The notes beneath the pieces were generated by a model. The model ran no database searches, was not told the origin of the DNA, and saw nothing but the letters and a program-made list of their open reading frames with translations. A program made the translations under genes and the position numbers. Shown in pieces: positions 19,208 through 30,200 of a DNA stretch of 64,000 bases (position 1 is its first letter; every line of letters starts with the position of its first letter). Origin of the DNA: Entomortierella parvispora (taxonomy: Eukaryota > Mortierellomycota > Mortierellomycetes > Mortierellales > Mortierellaceae); contig OY752151.1 of assembly GCA_963573315.1 (NCBI GenBank), forward strand, positions 124,001 through 188,000, given 5' to 3'.

Positions 19208-19659
19208 TGTCACGAAACGTCGCAGACTCAGATCGTACGAAGTACGCGTCTCTTGTACCTCTGGTCTAGGATCGCGAACCTAGGATCTGTATCCGCACTC
19301 ATTGGCTTGTCCTCTGATCTCCGACGAGTACCCCTGGCGTCCAGGTTCTGGACCTAGGGCTATAGCTACCCTTAGTACGTATCTCTCAGCCGCACCTATC
19401 AGGACCTCCATCTCGTTCTCCTTCATCTATGTTGCCATCCCGGACCCTACTCATAGGTCCGGCTTATGATTAGTACCTGCCCGGATATGTATCCTACTCT
19501 TTCGTGTCATCTCTGACTCAACGTAGGCCTGGGTCCAGGCCTTCATCACTCTCTAGTATATAAACCCCCCCGTCCTCTTGCTTTGTTCCTCAGTCTGCAA
19601 TTCACAATAAACCACACCTTTCCTTCACCTTCTTGTTCCTGCCTTGTCTGACCGTGACA
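19208..19659 (+). repeat. 3' LTR of element C
   Basis: 452 bp, TGTCACG...CGTGACA, about 95-96% identical to 7269-7719 by hand alignment (some 20 differences including one indel). The right-hand flank is unrelated to the left-hand flank of the element. Confidence 0.9.
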
Positions 19660-19983
19660 AGTTTTTTGTTTCTTGCGCGCGCCCTTGGTGCGATCCGTCC
19701 CACGTACTCTTTTTTCCGCACTGAGCGCAGATAGCGATCCTTTGACCTGTATTGAAGAGCGCTCAGAATCGCGCAAAAGATGACATAGACCCAGAAGTCG
19801 CGATGTGAAAGGATGGTCTCCATCTACGAGAGCGGCAGCTTTCTCATACGAGTCGTACTCAAAGCATAGTCTCTCCATTGTTGAAGAGAGGGCGTAAGCT
19901 GTAATTCCTTTCAGACTCGGCTCTGCCTTCTCCAGTTCCGTTGCAAGTCGAGTGTATAACGCGCCATTTTTGGTGAGCGTCAT
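19660..19983 (-). pseudogene. Unknown ORF fragment truncated by element C
   Basis: On the minus strand an ORF begins MTLTKNGALYTRLATELEKAE at 19983 and reads about 108 residues before entering the 3' LTR of C. It looks like a real, soluble, helical protein (balanced composition, no low complexity). I do not recognise it. Sequence immediately upstream (to about 20440) has further short minus-strand frames, for example one ending EDPADVEQLEGRVLSEDDR, that might be other exons of the same broken gene. Either the element landed in this gene or a later deletion joined them. Confidence 0.4.
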
Positions 19984-20483
19984 GGACCTCAGCTCAAACA
20001 GTTCATTAGCACATAAATCACGGAATCGTTTGACTAGGAATTAAACGGCCAAGAAGATCCTTCGTTGGTTTCCTCCAGAGGGAGAGAACATGAGTCCGCA
20101 GTAACGCTTCCATCCAGTGTAGGGTGCAACTGCGAGGCTGCCTACAAGGGCCGGTGGAATAATAGTCGGTAAGATGGAGCGAGATGGTAGTCATGCATTC
20201 AGTTTTAATTACTTTCTCGTTCCCTGTCATCCTCAGAAAGAACTCTGCCTTCCAGTTGTTCAACGTCCGCTGGGTCCTCGAATATCTTCTCGTTGCGATG
20301 GAGACGCGTACCTGCATCTTTCTTTGAGGGTTCCGCTTCGACAGCCGCTGATGCTCTGGTTGTGGGGTGCATTCGAGACTTGTTGGTATGAGACAGGGAA
20401 AGTTTCATTTGACTTTGACGTGCGGCCTTTTCTTGACCCATAAAATGTGGCTTGGCGATCCTAATGGTGGCACCAAGAGGATA

Positions 20484-20606
20484 AGGCGGACGACAAGAAA
20501 GAGAACGGACGACAAATAAGAGCACTGAACAAACCGGACAACAGAGCCGGACGACAAATAATAGAGCGGGACGACAAATAACCACTGTCGGACAGGACGA
20601 CAAGCA
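20484..20606. repeat. Degenerate tandem repeat, unit about 20-27 bp (GGACGACAAATAA...)
   Basis: GGACGACAA recurs at least four times, with a GGACAACA variant between, separated by short AT-rich or AGAGC-like spacers. Nothing coding is evident. It sits in the gene-poor stretch right of element C. Confidence 0.7.
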
Positions 20607-21464
20607 GACATTTCCCCATCTTATGTCCTCTGACTGCTATCCTGGCCAACCAAAGTCCGAATGGCTGTCATTGTTGCCGTCCTGGTTTCTGTAATTGTCT
20701 GTCACCAGTGAGATCATCTGCCTTATCGAGGGTCATCTGGTCATCTGGCTGGTGTTAGTGAGGGAAGACGGCAGGTGATGGAATGGCTCCAATCGGTGCT
20801 CTTTTGTGGTCCAAGCGGAAACACATGTTCAGGCTGGCGAGCGCGTCGCCTTCACACTCCTCCCTCTCATTTTTCAAACCATGGCAGCCTTGCAGCAGAA
20901 TCCTCCCTCGCATCGTCACATCCATCGTACATTATGTCCCTTTGATCTCTCACGTTTCACAGTGACACTACCATCAAACAGCTCGCACTATCCTCAAATT
21001 TGCTGCAAGACGACATGGGGCACGCCATATTTATCCCTAGACACCTTTATTGATCTTTGACCCTCAACAGGTGCAGAGTAGACGATTCGCACGAATTGCC
21101 AATGCCAAGAGTTTTGATTCTGACAGCCACGAGAAACAGCGTTTCGCACAAGTTGCTGTGCAAAGCCCCTGGGCGCGTATCCTAAAAATAAGAGAAAATA
21201 ATAATAAACTCAGCCTCCCTCACCTCACTTCATCCCACGACGCGAAAATGGTCTAAGCGTTCCTTTCGCGGCTGTGAAGGGTCATGATCTCCCTAAAGAA
21301 TTAGCGCAATGATTACCAGGCTATTGCGAGTATCTGATGCTAAACAAACGCTGTAGCCTTATTCATTCCAGGCAGGAATGTTTAATTCAGATTCTTTCTC
21401 GGACAAAGAGTAAGATGCAGGTGCCAAGAGAGGTTGTAGAGTGAGAAGCTATCGCCCGTCTGAC
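20607..21464. other. Gene-free stretch upstream of the serine hydrolase
   Basis: No frame gives recognisable protein and I see no repeat or RNA gene. It includes the upstream region of the hydrolase gene. Confidence 0.5.
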
Positions 21465-21471
21465 TATAAAA
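21465..21471 (+). promoter_or_regulatory. TATA box of the serine hydrolase gene
   Basis: TATAAAA lies 68 bases before the chosen ATG, a spacing that fits a core promoter. Confidence 0.5.
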
Positions 21472-21538
21472 GAAGCAATCATATTTTTTTTCTGTCATAT
21501 TATCAAGTTCTTCATCTCCTCTTCCTTCTAGCATTATC

Positions 21539-23507
21539 ATGGTCGCCCTTTTCTCATCCCCAACGATCGCGAGCTTCATACTCGGGGTCCTGCCGTGCAC
21601 CCTGCTTACCCTAATGGTCAACCCCTCTTTTGCTGCCAAGATCCCGCTCGCGGACCTCAGTGATGTTCTTGAAAAGGTCCGAAACGCAACGGGACTCCCT
21701 GGAATGAGTTTTGCTATTTTGTACAAAGGCAAGCTCATCTTTGCCGAGGGCTTTGGTAAACGAAACGAAAGAGATCCTTTCACTGTCGAGGTACGTTGAA
21801 AATGAAGCCCAGGTTTTAATGGGTGATGTGAGTCACAAGCACTGACATCTATTTCTTAGTACACTGGATAAGGCGACCCTTAGCCGCCCCACTAAAACTG
21901 CTCTTTCCTTGTCATGCATTTCGATTTTCTTCCAGACTGTCCAACCTATGGTTTCTTTGACTAAAGCCTTCACTGCTGCTGCCATCGGCGAATTGGTCGC
22001 CGAAGGCAAAATGGATTGGGACACCACCCCAATCGCCCATTATCTACCCGAGTTCGAGCTTGCAGATCCTGTCCTCACGTCACAGCTGACGAATATCGAC
22101 CTGCTCTCCCATCGTTCGGTAAGCTACTTCCCTGCCAGTCAGCTAGGCTACAATTCTTTAAGTCAAAAAAAAAAAAAAAAAAAAAAAAGAGGAAAGGCTC
22201 ATCACTCTTCTGCATTGACATTGTAGGGAATGCCTGATATCGATTTCGCATGGTACAGAACTAACACCACCCGTCGAGACCTCATCAAACGCCTCAAGTA
22301 CGTGAAGATGGACTCCAAATTGCGCACAACAGTCCAATACAGTAATGTAATGTACACTGTCGCCGGCGAGGCCGCTGCCAATGTTGCTGGCACCTCATAC
22401 GAGAAATTGGTGGAGGAGAAGATTCTTAAACCCCTCGGACTCGAAAACACTGGGTTTGGCCCTATCGAGATGATCAAGCGGTTCAAGAATTATGCGATTC
22501 CTTATAATGCTGCTTCATATGAGGATGCTCAGATGGGTAAATTCATCACAGGCTACCTTGATCCAATCTACCTTTCTGAGGCTCCCGCAGGCAACATCTA
22601 CTCCAATGTACTCGATCTAGTTTGTTGGGGACGGATCATCATGCAGTTGGGCAAGGTCGATGGGAAGCAGGTGCTGAACAAAGCGAACGTCGAACAGTTG
22701 GTCGTCGGATACGCATTTATGACAGGATCAAAACGCACGCCCGAATTTGCGCCTGTTCAGGCTTACGCCATGGGCTGGATGCCAGACAGTTACAAGGGCA
22801 AGAGCTATTTTTGGCATGGTAAGAACTCTGCCGAGCAAAGTTCTCGATTGCATATCATTTGGGTGCTCTGTACGGGACGGGGTGCCTTTTTCTTGATATT
22901 TTTTCTTGACATTTTTCCTGACATTTTTCCTGACATTTTTTTTTTTTTTTTTTTTTTTTTTTTGATAGACGGAGGCATCTCCGGGTATAGGTCAAACTTG
23001 ATGGTGTTCCCAGATGATGACCTTGTAATCGCCCATGCAACAAACATCAAAGTCGCTGAGCTTATGGCCAACATACCTTTCTACATTGTCGACGAGCTCT
23101 TTGGTCTGCCCAAGACTCAGGACTGGCTCGCGGTCTCTGCCAGGAACTCTCAGGCACAATACGACGCGTTGAAAATTGCACGCGATGGCGTTTTACCCAA
23201 TCAAATCAAGGGAACTTTTCCATCCCGTAGTCTAAAAGAGTATGCTGGCACATATACAAACTCCGTCTACGGTAAGGGTTCTGTGTATCTTCAGTCAGGA
23301 TCGTTGTACTTCAAGTACAACATGTTTGACAGCAAGATGGAACATTATCATTATGACTCGTTCAAAACAGAGTTCGCCGACTTTTACATCCAGATGACAC
23401 AGTTGGCCACGTTCAAGCTTGTCGATAATGGGAATATATCCGGATTTCAGATAGAGGTGATGGGCATTTCAGTTCTGTTTACAAAGGTCGCTGTCCACGA
23501 GGCTTGA
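21539..23507 (+). CDS. Secreted class C beta-lactamase-like serine hydrolase
   Basis: Four exons: 21539-21790, 21936-22118, 22227-22818, 22969-23507 (521 residues; all junctions GT-AG and in frame). The N-terminus has a hydrophobic segment (SFILGVLPCTLLTLMV) that fits a signal peptide. The serine beta-lactamase/PBP fold is shown by the SxxK motif in MVSLTKAFTAAAIGEL (exon 2), a YSNVMY tyrosine motif in exon 3 (Y-S/A-N), and WHGGIS-type glycine-rich sequence at the exon 3-4 junction in the place of KTG. Family members hydrolyse esters or D-amino peptides. The substrate here cannot be told. Two introns contain long homopolymers (A24 and T28). Confidence 0.85.
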
Positions 23508-24186
23508 ATTTCAGTGCCCTGTAGCATATAACATTATCTATTAGCCTTCGGAATAAAGGCTATTTATTGTGAAAATTTAGGTGGACGAAAGTCCCGTCCG
23601 CTCGAGGAGTTGATAAGCGCTCTTGTCTCAAAATGCAGTGGCACATCTATGTAGAAGTCTATTAACTCTTTATTTACCAGTGCAGCGCGTGAATTTACTG
23701 AATGACTTCACTACGCAGTCCCATTTAACCTTCGCGGTTACGTCCCTCATAGGAACATGGGCAAATCCTGCCAATATAATTGAAGCGCCAAGTGGGTCGT
23801 GACCAACCCATCCTCCACGCAGTGCAGTCCAAATTTTGTTAATCGGTTTATTTTTCCAACTGCATCCCCTCGATGATATGTCTGTACAAGCCCGCCGTTA
23901 CTCTGGTTGTGTACACTCCACCGATGTAGTCCTCATTTGGAGGACATCAAAACAAAGATTGCGAGGCCACATCGTGCAGAAAATGGTCGTCCATTTTCTC
24001 TCGAACAGAGGTTTTCCTCTGGGTCTCAGAGGTAGGACTCAATCTTACACATTGATCGGTACCAGGAAAGTCAGGAAGATTCAAGCCCCACTTTACGTCC
24101 ATATGTCTACAATCAGGGTATTAATTCAGTAAGGGCGGTAGGTCAATCGAGATCACATTCTGCGCCATAAATTATCAGAAATAGCC
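23508..24186. other. Convergent 3' region between hydrolase and epimerase genes
   Basis: Holds the 3' ends of two convergent genes. AATAAA-like sequence occurs at 23552 (GGAATAAAGG). No supported gene is present. Confidence 0.5.
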
Positions 24187-25433
24187 CTACTTGTTGATAA
24201 AACGTCCACCAAGGTAATGGATACCCTGAAAGTGCTGAGCTCCTTGCTTAGGAGCAGTTAAGGATACCAGCATCGAAGGCAGTAGACCGTTTCCTTCAAT
24301 ATCTCCTAAGATCACAACATCAAATTCAGAACAACAACAACAACAAAAAAACCTTCCTGATACATAAACTGTTCCTTAGAGGACCTACCTTTCTCTACGT
24401 CCCACGCTGAAGGTATATCGACTACAAATATTATAAGTCATGTTAACTGGAAGGCACCAGGATTATAGCATTACAAAAGACAAAAAAGCAGACTAATCAG
24501 TCATACCAGACACGATCGGTAGAGAAGTCTTTGACAACGCGCCAATGGCCCCACGAAATGGCTCTCTAACTTCACCGCTGAAGCTGAAGCCTATGAATTA
24601 AAAGAACAGCAGATCAGCAAAAAAATCTCTCTAAACAGAACAGAACTGCATGCAAAGCCAGAGCTGCATTGCGTCGCGTCATATACTGGGGCTCACCAAA
24701 GATAGCATCGATGACAAGGTCGGCATCCTGCAATCCTGCATCAGGACTCTCAACAAATGGAATATCAAGAAGCTCACACTGTCTCATCAATCCCTATGGA
24801 TGACAGCTGTCGTCAGATCTCTTGGTGCATTGCCGTGTTTGCTTCAAAGCTGGCGTAGGCAACAGGTAAGAGTCCCTGCCTACCTTATTTACGGGCTTGT
24901 CTGCTCGTTTGGGGTAATAGACCCGTGGCTTATAGCCAAAGTGGGCAAGATGTCGAGCGGCGACTAACCCTGGAAGCAGGGGCAGGAGAAGAGATGTTGT
25001 CAGCAAGAGTACAATCGTATAAGATTCACTTTTGAGAGGTATTTCAACTAACCATCGAGTCCATTATTTCCAGGGCCCGAGAAGACGGCCACGGCGGGGA
25101 ATTGGTCCTTGTTGTACACCTTTGTGATTGCTTGGGCAACACTAAACCCCGCTGGATGGGCTCCTGTTAGAACAGAGGCGGAGGCGGGCAGGGTCATAGA
25201 ACAAAACATGGAGAGGGACATGCTCATTCATGGGTACCTAGTTCCACAAGTTGCTCAAAGCCAAAGCCGCCGCCGGTGGGTGACATGAGCTCGACATCTA
25301 TTGCTTGTGCTGCTCGTTGCGACAGGTACTATTGGAGGCAGGCGAACGAGAATGCATGGCTCAGTAGGGCTGGCTTGTCTGCACGCAGGGCAGATTCACC
25401 GGCCGCCATCTGTCTTACCTTCAACGACGACAT
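24187..25433 (-). CDS. NNR1: NAD(P)H-hydrate epimerase
   Basis: Eight short exons on the minus strand: 25433-25419, 25328-25238, 25151-25053, 24969-24884, 24793-24697, 24590-24507, 24421-24389, 24305-24187. They join in frame to 207 residues. The protein is the YjeF N-terminal (AI-BP) fold that epimerises R- and S-NAD(P)HX so that the dehydratase can repair the damaged cofactor. Recognised segments: [26 protein letters not shown], split over exons 2-3; the phosphate/substrate loop [63 protein letters not shown]; and the terminal LGGRFINK. The first exon encodes only five residues. Exon 4 is taken to the GTAGGC donor because the earlier GTAAAT would drop three conserved-length residues. The gene is divergent from fibrillarin, 357 bases apart. 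Confidence 0.88.
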
Positions 25434-25790
25434 TTTGGGTGTGAAATGATGGGTTTCGTGGTCCGCAACGCAAAAGCAGTCTGAAGTGCGAGCCAAAAGT
25501 CAGTTGCGTGTGCCCTGTGTGCCCTGTCCAAGTGTGGGAAGAGCCGCATGCGCCAAAAAGAAAAAAAAATCAGTGACTGCATTTCCTCTCCCCGCCCAAG
25601 CCACACAACAACAAACGACAGGAAGAGAAAAAAAAAGAAAAGAAAAAAAAGAAAAAGACACACAAAGACACTCTCTTCCACTCTTTACTCTTCACTCCAT
25701 TCCCCTCCCCCGTTTGATCTGTTCTTCCAGAGATCAATCATCTTCAATCGTTTGTCTTTTTCCTCTCTCAAACACTCTCAAGCAACAACA
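25434..25790. promoter_or_regulatory. Divergent promoter between epimerase and fibrillarin genes
   Basis: The interval is 357 bases. The fibrillarin-proximal 110 bases are a strong pyrimidine tract (CTCTCTTCCACTCTTTACTC and similar), a common feature of highly expressed fungal promoters. An A-rich tract (AAAAGAAAAAAAAGAAAAAG) lies just upstream. No TATA box was found. Confidence 0.45.
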
Positions 25791-27049
25791 ATGGGTTTCG
25801 GTATGTCTCCTCAATGCTCCTCTCTTGCCTGCCACTGCTCTTGATCAGTTGCATCCTCTTCTTCCTTCCTTTGCTCATCAACCCATGGCCAAACGATTCA
25901 ACAAAGTCGACTTACAGCCAGCCTTGACCATTGGCCCCAAAAGACATGTTCCCAATATATCTTTTGCTTCTATGAATAATGTAAACTGACCTTTATCCTC
26001 CTTTCAATTGAACCATTAGGTGATCGTGGTGGCCGTGGTGGCCGTGGTGGTGGACGTGGCGGTTTCGGTGGTGACCGTGGTGGTCGTGGCGGCGGCCGTG
26101 GCGGTGGCCGTGGCGGCTTTGGCGGTGACCGTGGCGGTCGTGGCGGTGGACGCGGTGGAGGTAATGTCAAAAGCATCATTGCGGCTTGAATCGATCCTAG
26201 ATACCTTCATTTGACCCATTGAGGACACCCATACTCATCTTCCTCTGATCTCTATTGTCTCTAGCAGTTGCCAAGCGTGGTGGTGGACGTGGCGGTGCTC
26301 GTGGCGGTCGTGGTGGTGCCCGCGGTGGTGCCAAGGGTGGTGCCAAGGTCACTGTCGAGCCCCACAGACACGAGGGTATCTTCGTCGCTCACGGAAAGGA
26401 GGATTACTTGTTGACCAAGAACTTGGTTCCCGGCGAGTCTGTTTACGGTGAGAAGCGCATCTCCATCGAGGGTGCTGATGGCGCCAAGGTTGAGTACCGT
26501 GTGTGGAACCCTTTCCGTTCCAAGGTCGCTGCCGGTGTCCTCGGAGGTGTTGACAACATCCACATTGCCCCTGGCAAGAAGGTCCTCTACCTCGGTGCTG
26601 CTTCCGGTACCACCGTCTCCCACGTTGCTGACATTGTCGGTCCCGAGGGTCTCGTCTATGCCGTCGAGTTCTCTCACCGCTCCGGACGTGATTTGATCAA
26701 CATGGCCAAGAAGCGCACCAACGTCATCCCCATCATTGAGGATGCCCGTCACCCCCACAAGTACCGCATGTTGGTCGGTATGGTTGATGTCATTTTCGCT
26801 GATGTTGCCCAGCCTGATCAGTCTCGTATTATCGGAATCAACGCCCATCACTTCTTGAAGAACAACGGGCACATTGTCATTTCGATCAAGGCCAACTGTA
26901 TCGACTCTACCGTCGATGCCGCCACCGTTTTCGCTGGTGAGATCCCCAAGCTCCAGGAGCAGCGCATCAAGCCCCAGGAGCAATTGACCTTGGAGCCTTT
27001 CGAGAGAGATCACGCATTGGTGGTCGGAAAGTACGTTCGCTCCAAGTAA
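25791..27049 (+). CDS. NOP1: Fibrillarin, rRNA 2'-O-methyltransferase of box C/D snoRNPs
   Basis: Three exons: 25791-25800 (only ten bases, MGF plus one base), 26020-26160, and 26268-27049 (310 residues). The first 90 residues are a glycine-arginine-rich domain of GDRGGRGG repeats, the substrate of arginine methylation. The Rossmann methyltransferase follows with [20 protein letters not shown] (SAM loop), VYAVEFSHR and [13 protein letters not shown]. The protein methylates riboses of pre-rRNA guided by C/D snoRNAs in the nucleolus. The second intron ends TAGCAG, a tandem NAGNAG acceptor. Use of the first AG (exon from 26265) would add one alanine. Confidence 0.95.
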
Positions 27050-27219
27050 ACGTGCTCTCTAGTTCCTTATCCATCCTTTACAATTCTGTATATTATTTTA
27101 CCGGCATCATTAAAACCAAATTTTCGATCATATTTTTCTTGTGAAATTGAGCGACTTTTATGGCAGGTGACTCTGTGGCTGGCTGGGTAGGTAGGTGCCA
27201 GCCGAGTTTTCAGTGTTTA

Positions 27220-30200
27220 TTAGACAAGACCAAAACCATTGGCATTCTCAATGGCTGTAACAAGTCTCTCCTTCAGTTTGTCTTTGCCAGAAAACTCTGG
27301 AAGAAGCAAGCGCGAGAAGCAAGTGAGCGCTGTAGGCAGCCGATCCGAGTCGGGTCCGTTCCTCTGAATAACAAACGTCAAGTCCTTGAGGCCTCGTATC
27401 GGAACACGGTCCGATCCTGTTACAAATGCCAAAAGCTTTTTGTGCTGTTCCGGAGTAAGTTCATTGTGTACGACTTCCCAAAACTCCTTGATTAAAGTGT
27501 GGTTGGAGCTGTAGCCGTCGTCGTACAGGCAATTCGCCTCAAGATCATGCATATCCAGCTCTGTGTTGCCACACAGCAAAAGCTCCAATTCCTCAGGTCG
27601 TAAGAGCTAAGATAATACAACCATGAAGAAGAGTGTTCGTTAGATCATACTTCGAATCATTAGTCGCAAACAAATGTCCAAAGAGTCGAGTTGAGTATGG
27701 TACCTTTAAGGCTTCCCCTCCACATATTTTGTCAAAGCCTCGCTGGAACGCCTGGAATTCTTGATCAACATGCACATACACATAGTGCCGTATGTATGCG
27801 TCCACATACGTTGCCCGATTCTCGTTTGTGACAGGAATATCTTCACCACCAGGAATCAGAGGCAATGTTGTCACCTGGGAGAGGTGCTCGTAGGAGATCT
27901 CAAAAGACCTCATGAAAATATCATAGACGTCGCCATCAGACCAACTGAGCATTTGCTCTAGTCCTCGTCCAAGAGCCTACAAAAACAAAAAACAAGAAAA
28001 ATACATGGCGCTTAGAACGTGCAGGGTCAGGGCGGCCTGTACAGATTGATACTTGTATATAAAACTTACCGGGAAGGACTCTGAGAACGAATCCAAATCA
28101 ATCTCCCATCCAAGGAGCTTGCGGTATGTTATGGTTGGAAAACGGACACCAAGGATAACGCCGTTGTAAAGAGCAAGTCCCACCAAGATACCGACCAGCT
28201 CGTATTCAACCAGCCGCATCTCCTTCTCCTTGACGGAAACATCCAGTGGATAGGACCCGTCTAGCTGGCCCTCAAACCACCAACAACGCCCTTCCTCTAG
28301 TTCCCTGAACAGTCCAAACTGAGAGTCAAACACTTTTTCGACCATGATCTGGAAAAATTCCTTGGTCACGCCTCCTTGGTCCATGCCTTCTTCGCCAACA
28401 TCCACAAACGCAACCTTCAACGGTTTCTTAAGATCTGCGTGCTTTTTGGTAATTTGCTCAAAGGCCTCCTCTACGAGATGAGCTCGCGTAAGCTCCAGAA
28501 CCAAGTAAGGCGAAGAACCTGCACGAATGCCCTTTTGAAATTCGCGAGCGGAGGGTGTCCCAGCTTCCGGCAACAAGCGTTGGGCGTGGTCTGCAAGAGC
28601 GTGTCGCACACACGCATCCTCGTAGTAAGCTGCCATCTGCGTTAGTGCGTCCAGGTTGATAATATGTGATTTTGACGTTGGAGACATCAAAAAAGGGTAA
28701 TCAAAGTAGGAAAACTGTTTTTCAGAATCACTAAAGACAGAGATTTGAGCGCGGTTAGAATAGAGGTAGAAGTAAATCACATAGTGATAGTGCTGAATTG
28801 TGAGTAACCGATCTCTTACGGTAATCCCCAGTTTTTCCGCCAGATCAGATATTCATCCTTGAATTTCAAAGCCTCCATCACTCCAGAGTAAAAGTACTTG
28901 TACGATATGGCTGCTGATGCAAGAGGATCGGAGCTGTCTGACCGCCGTCGACGCGCCTGTTCCCGCTTCGTCCCGATCATATTGGCACGGTAAAGAATGT
29001 CGAGTGCCTGCACTGCACATATGGCTGGATGTGTTGCACCAGAAGGGCGTGGTGTAAAGTGAGCCGAGAGATACATCTTGAAAAGTGTCACCAGTTGCGC
29101 AAGACCTTCCTCGTCCAGCCATGACAGCCAATTGCACAGAGTTGATACGTCGGGAAGTGAGGTAAATATCAACAAGATGCGTCGAAGCAAAGACTCTTGG
29201 TACGGTTGTTCAAATAAGAAGGGGTTCTGAATGTACAAAAGCAAAGTAGGTAAAGGATTAGTTTCCGAGGTTGGGCTTCCAAATAAAACACTTATTAAAA
29301 GTCCTTACCATCAGCAGCACGATCAAGGCTCTCATCTCCTCCTCTGACCATACTTTAAGATCCCCAAGTTGCTCCAATTCGAGTTCGAGCCTTGCCAGTA
29401 GCAACTCCATAGAGCTGGTGACTTGGACTGCAAATATTGTCCTCGGTTTGAGCTCAATCATCATCTCATAGCATTCGCGAAGCGCCTCTAGATCGATGCC
29501 CCCGACACCATCATCGTCTACAGAGGCAGATCCACTACCAGCATTCAGCATGCGAGCTTCCTTATCCTTGATTAAAAAACTGGACCCCAAAGCCGATGCA
29601 GAGGCAAACACTGATCGTAGCGAGTCCAGAAGAAACGTAGAGTCTCCTTCTGTCGAGCCTAGACTCGAGTACCAGGGCGTTGAACGTATTGGTGGTGTGG
29701 GTGATTTCAGCTGAGCCATCTCTTCGGCTGGTTGTAGGTAGTCAAATTCTTTAGGGCGCTCCAAGAGTTCAATTGGCTCTGGTCGGATCCTATGTTCGAG
29801 CCGATCGCCAGTATCATCCATTTGAGGCTCGGTTGGAGAAATACAAGGTCCATATAGAGCATCTTCAAGATCTGGCGCCAAAGTCGGCTCATGTGCAGAG
29901 CTTTTTGAGGAGCTTGACGATGCCGATTCCAAAATGGCACTTGTTTCCGAATCTTCCAAATCCACCCCACCGAGGCTGACTTCAGAGTCCAGATTCAGAT
30001 ATCCTGCGGATCCAAGTAGCCGTTGCAAAGAATCTACAGTATTTTTACGAGCAACCGTAGGAATAGGCTTCAAAATCAGATCTGAGCTCGACACTGTCCG
30101 CGAGGCTGCATCTGCTGTCGAAGAGTTGTATGTGACGATGGCCTGCCGTAAGAGCGTCAAGTTCAAATATGGGAGAGTAAAGTCGGTCTGGCCCTGCTCA

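Larger units (their letters stand above)
7269..19659 (+). mobile_element. Element C: chromodomain Ty3/Gypsy retrotransposon, split by nested element B
   Basis: Two direct LTRs (7269-7719 and 19208-19659) flank gag and pol on the plus strand. The LTRs differ at about 20 of 452 positions by hand count, so the insertion is old. Gag begins at 8026 and is interrupted after 8232 by element B. It resumes at 14656 with the duplicated CTATC. Pol (15818-19198 plus upstream protease) is intact. A purine tract, AGGGGGAGGAT, precedes the 3' LTR. Flanks left (TTCTG) and right (AGTTT) do not match, so the original target duplication has been lost. Confidence 0.9.

Noticed and set aside
20484..20606. A CRISPR-like array
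   Set aside because: Repeats are imperfect, spacers are only a few bases and the genome is eukaryotic.
26261..27013. A 250-residue minus-strand ORF opposite fibrillarin
   Set aside because: Shadow produced by strongly biased codon use in a highly expressed gene; the sense strand encodes complete fibrillarin.
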